This document shows, piece by piece, positions 4,820-6,827 of a stretch of DNA of 6,827 nucleotides. The translations under genes were made by a program, and so were the position numbers. Each line of letters opens with the position of its first letter. The stretch's first letter is position 1. Origin of the DNA: Chloroflexota bacterium (GTDB lineage Bacteria; Chloroflexota; Chloroflexia; Thermomicrobiales; UBA6265); contig JAFAEA010000064.1 of assembly GCA_023424355.1 (NCBI GenBank), positions 1-6,827 on the forward strand, read 5' to 3'. Below the pieces are notes generated by a model. The model searched no databases. It was not told where the DNA came from and was given only the letters and a program-made list of their open reading frames with translations.

Positions 4820-5611
4820 CTACGTCCAGCCAGCGGCTGCGCGGGCGGCCCAGCGTCCATCCAGCACGTGCACATCGATCGGGAAGCCAAAGCACTCACT
4901 AATCATCTCGCTGGTGATCATCTCGGAGGCAGGTCCGGCAGCGAGCACACGCCCTTCCTTCAACAGCATGACGTGGCTGGTGGAAGCCGGAAGTTCCTCC
5001 AGGTGATGACTCACCATCACCGTCGGGAGATCCGGCAAGCTCTGCGTGAGCTGATCGAATGAACCGAGCAATGCCTCGCGGGCGGGGAAGTCCAGACCCG
5101 TGGCGGGTTCATCCAGCAGCAGCAAATCTGGATCCTTGATTAATGCGCGGGCGATGCGGATTCGTTGTCGTTCGCCGTGGCTGAGATGGCCGATCTCCTC
5201 CTCCGCGAGGCGGAGGGCACCAATACGATCCAACATCTGTCTGGCGTGCGCATATTCCGCCTCGCCCCAGTCGTCCCAATGTGGCCACGTAGTGTTGCGC
5301 AAACCGGTAAGCACCGCTTCGACACCGTGGAGCCAATCCAGCATACGCAGCGTGGGATCAACCCGGGCGATGCGTTTACGCAGCTCGCGCAGATCGGTGC
5401 GTCCAAACATTTCCCCCAACAATTCCACGGTGCCTGTGGTGGGATGCCGCTCTGCCGAAAGAATACTGAGTAATGTTGTCTTGCCAGCGCCGTTGGGGCC
5501 AAGAATCGCCCAGTGTTCGCCGGAGTGAATCTTCCAATTCACATTGGAGAGAATGGCTTTCCCCTCCGGGGTACGGATCGAAATATCTGTAAGTACTGCG
5601 GTGGTTGCCAC
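4820..5611 (-). CDS. ABC transporter ATP-binding protein (solo ATPase)
   Basis: This is a single ABC ATPase domain of 263 residues, cytoplasmic or membrane-peripheral, that would energise a transporter or act alone. It has Walker A GPNGAGKTT (residues 38-46), signature LSHGERQRIRIARAL (143-157), Walker B LLLLDEP (163-169) with Glu168, D-loop GLD (172-174) and the H-loop histidine in VMVSHH (His202). The usual Q-loop glutamine is not evident; the matching stretch reads RIARVDPTLR (80-89). It resembles the stand-alone or ModF/YlmA-like ATPases with an 'SGEHWAILGPNGAGK' entry. Start: the frame reaches a TTG at 5671, but the GTG at 5611 has GGGTGA (5622-5617) five bases upstream and puts the first strand at the right distance from Walker A. 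A GTG at 5620 is also possible. No permease gene is in the window. It is divergent from the sugar-binding protein and convergent with GH32. The substrate is unknown. Confidence 0.88.
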   Translation of the reverse strand: MATTAVLTDISIRTPEGKAILSNVNWKIHSGEHWAILGPNGAGKTTLLSILSAERHPTTGTVELLGEMFGRTDLRELRKRIARVDPTLRMLDWLHGVEAVLTGLRNTTWPHWDDWGEAEYAHARQMLDRIGALRLAEEEIGHLSHGERQRIRIARALIKDPDLLLLDEPATGLDFPAREALLGSFDQLTQSLPDLPTVMVSHHLEELPASTSHVMLLKEGRVLAAGPASEMITSEMISECFGFPIDVHVLDGRWAARAAAGWT

Positions 5612-5637
5612 TATTTTCACCCAAAATTTTGACGCCT

Positions 5638-5657
5638 GTTTGGCACAAGAGCCAAAC
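5638..5657. promoter_or_regulatory. Perfect inverted repeat upstream of the ABC ATPase gene
   Basis: GTTTGGC (5638-5644) and GCCAAAC (5651-5657) are perfect 7-bp arms around ACAAGA, 27 bases before the chosen GTG start of the ABC gene. It could be an operator or a leader hairpin. It would fall inside the coding region only if the TTG at 5671 were the real start, which the ribosome binding site argues against. Confidence 0.4.
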
Positions 5658-5762
5658 CAATATCGACTCAATCACAGCGTACGTGAACTTTTCGTTACTG
5701 GCGAGGTGTTTACATCGGGCCCCCACCTTTCGCGGTCAAATATTAAATGGAACTGTATTTTG

Positions 5763-5791
5763 TTGACATTATGAATCCGGCCGCCTAGCCT
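5763..5791 (+). promoter_or_regulatory. Sigma70-type promoter for the sugar-binding protein gene
   Basis: A consensus TTGACA -35 (5763-5768) is followed, after exactly 17 bases, by TAGCCT (5786-5791), which keeps the three most important -10 positions (TA....T). The stretch just upstream (about 5737-5762) is rich in A and T, like an UP element, and stands out against the GC-rich surroundings. Transcription starting near 5798 would give a leader of about 75 bases before the ATG at 5873. Confidence 0.6.
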
Positions 5792-5872
5792 TACTTTCAG
5801 ACAGTGGAAACCGGATACTCGCGTGGAGATTCCGCACCCATCTGTAGCCATGTTATGGAAAGGAAAATCGGC

Positions 5873-6827
5873 ATGTCCAAATTTTCTCACAAGCATGTTT
5901 CTCGCCGTGGCGTACTCAAGGGTGCGGCGGCGACAGGACTCGGGCTTGGCGTAGCCAGCTCCGTGTACCTGCCGACCGCGTTCGGCCGTCAGGAATCCAG
6001 CAACGTTGTGTTCTGGACCACACACTCCGGTCTTGGCTTCGAAGCCATGCAGAAGATCGGTGAGGATTACAACGCTCTCGGTACCGGTCACACGGTCGAG
6101 ATCGTTCAGCGACCACCTTCCACCTCGAATGAGACCGATTCCACCGCTCTCATCACCGCTGTACGCAGTGGCGAGGGTCCGGATGTGTACCTGCTCGACC
6201 GCTTCATCGTGGGTGAGCGCGCCGCTTCCGGTCTTCTGGAAAACATCACTCCACTCATGGAAGATGCCGGCGATAACACCGATCTCTCGGCCACCTACGC
6301 CGGCTTCGCCGCTGAGGAAGCCCAGTACGACGGTGGTATTTACGCCCTTCCGTTCGATACCGATCTCCGCGCGCTCTTCTACAACGTGAAGATGCTTGAG
6401 GAAGCCGGTGCCGATATGGCTGCCTGGGACAAGGCCAATGGCCCGATGACCTGGGATTCCATCTCCGAAATCCTGCTTTCGCTGGATGTGAAGGATTCCA
6501 ATGGTGCCCTTACCCAGGCCGGCTTCGTGCCGTACTTCAGCCAGGGCTGGCACTACACCTATGGCTTCGCCTTCGGTGGCGATTTCTTCGACTACGAAAA
6601 CTGCGTGGTCACACCGGATGCCGAGAAGAACCTCGCTGGCTACCAGTGGGCACAGGATTACTGCGAGGCCGCCGGCTTCCAGGAACTGTATGACTTCCGT
6701 CAGCCATCCTCCCGACCGGGTTCTGCCCCGACCGACAGCCCGTTCATTCAGGGCCGCCTGGGCGCCATGATCTCCGGTAACTGGGAGTTCGCCGGCTTCA
6801 AGGAGTACGCTCCGGATACCGAGTACG
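5873..6827 (+). CDS. Carbohydrate ABC transporter substrate-binding protein, Tat-exported (3' end outside the window)
   Basis: The visible 318 residues match the N-terminal two thirds of a family 1 extracellular sugar-binding protein, which captures sugars outside the membrane for an ABC importer. Residues 1-38 form a twin-arginine signal: SRRGVLKG (10-17), a weakly hydrophobic stretch AAATGLGLGVASSVYL, then a likely cleavage after TAFG. Mature landmarks are VVFWTTHSG (first strand), the GEGPDVYLLDR segment where family members read 'PDV...' and GGIYALPFDTDLRALFYN, a hallmark of the family. The later FIQGRLGAMISGNWEF matches the usual 'F..G.aAM...G.W' signature. The ATG at 5873 is preceded by AAAGGA (5859-5864) at eight bases; an in-frame ATG at 5855 lacks a ribosome binding site. 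No lipobox cysteine is seen, so the protein may be free or held by its permease. The permease genes should follow beyond the window. The sugar is unknown. Confidence 0.93.
   Translation, partial: MSKFSHKHVSRRGVLKGAAATGLGLGVASSVYLPTAFGRQESSNVVFWTTHSGLGFEAMQKIGEDYNALGTGHTVEIVQRPPSTSNETDSTALITAVRSGEGPDVYLLDRFIVGERAASGLLENITPLMEDAGDNTDLSATYAGFAAEEAQYDGGIYALPFDTDLRALFYNVKMLEEAGADMAAWDKANGPMTWDSISEILLSLDVKDSNGALTQAGFVPYFSQGWHYTYGFAFGGDFFDYENCVVTPDAEKNLAGYQWAQDYCEAAGFQELYDFRQPSSRPGSAPTDSPFIQGRLGAMISGNWEFAGFKEYAPDTEY

Noticed and set aside
5715..5739. Minus-strand promoter for the ABC gene (TTGACC at 5739-5734)
   Set aside because: The -35 is reasonable, but the best -10 (TGTAAA) needs a 19-base spacer and is weak, so it is not listed as a feature.
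5672..6553. Minus-strand open frame of 293 codons opposite the sugar-binding protein
   Set aside because: The plus strand has a Tat signal, ribosome binding site, promoter and family hallmarks, so the minus frame is a shadow.

Overview
The window reads as an ordinary bacterial chromosome segment of moderately high GC, with dense genes and short gaps. I infer a Gram-positive-like or Chloroflexota-type soil or heat-loving bacterium (Thermomicrobiales-like). The hints are a Tat-exported sugar-binding protein (SRRGVLKG signal), a small PPOX flavoprotein and a gap packed with GTAG-footed hairpins. This placement is a guess from style, not from a marker gene.

Layout. Bases 1-777 are the 3' end of a Lon protease gene (+ strand), covering the last part of the AAA+ module and the whole Ser-Lys protease domain. 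Bases 778-1392 hold no gene I can support. This gap is a repeat island with five REP-like hairpins in mixed orientations, an inverted pair of diverged 57-bp elements and a nested palindrome. Bases 1393-1860 encode a PPOX-family flavin or F420 split-barrel protein (+). Its stop codon overlaps the stop of the convergent two-gene minus-strand operon at 1857-3310, a 2H phosphoesterase followed by glutamate racemase murI, joined by an ATGA stop/start overlap. Bases 3433-4770 (+) encode a cytoplasmic GH32 beta-fructosidase (sucrose or sucrose-6-phosphate hydrolase type). After a 49-bp gap holding another repeat fragment comes a convergent solo ABC ATPase (4820-5611, minus). The 261-bp divergent gap beyond it carries a good sigma70-type promoter candidate. 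This drives a Tat-signal carbohydrate ABC transporter substrate-binding protein (5873 onward, +), which runs off the window end.

How the genes relate. The clear functional pairings are few. murI supplies D-glutamate for peptidoglycan and is probably translationally coupled to the 2H phosphoesterase. The sugar-binding protein and the GH32 enzyme could both serve carbohydrate use, but they are separate transcription units with the ABC ATPase on the opposite strand between them, so a shared pathway is only a suggestion. That ATPase is not the usual MsmK/UgpC-type partner of the sugar-binding protein.

I found no phage, CRISPR, toxin-antitoxin or defence system, and no convincing new multi-gene system. 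The most interesting material is the non-coding repeat island at 797-1282 and its relative at 4786-4810.
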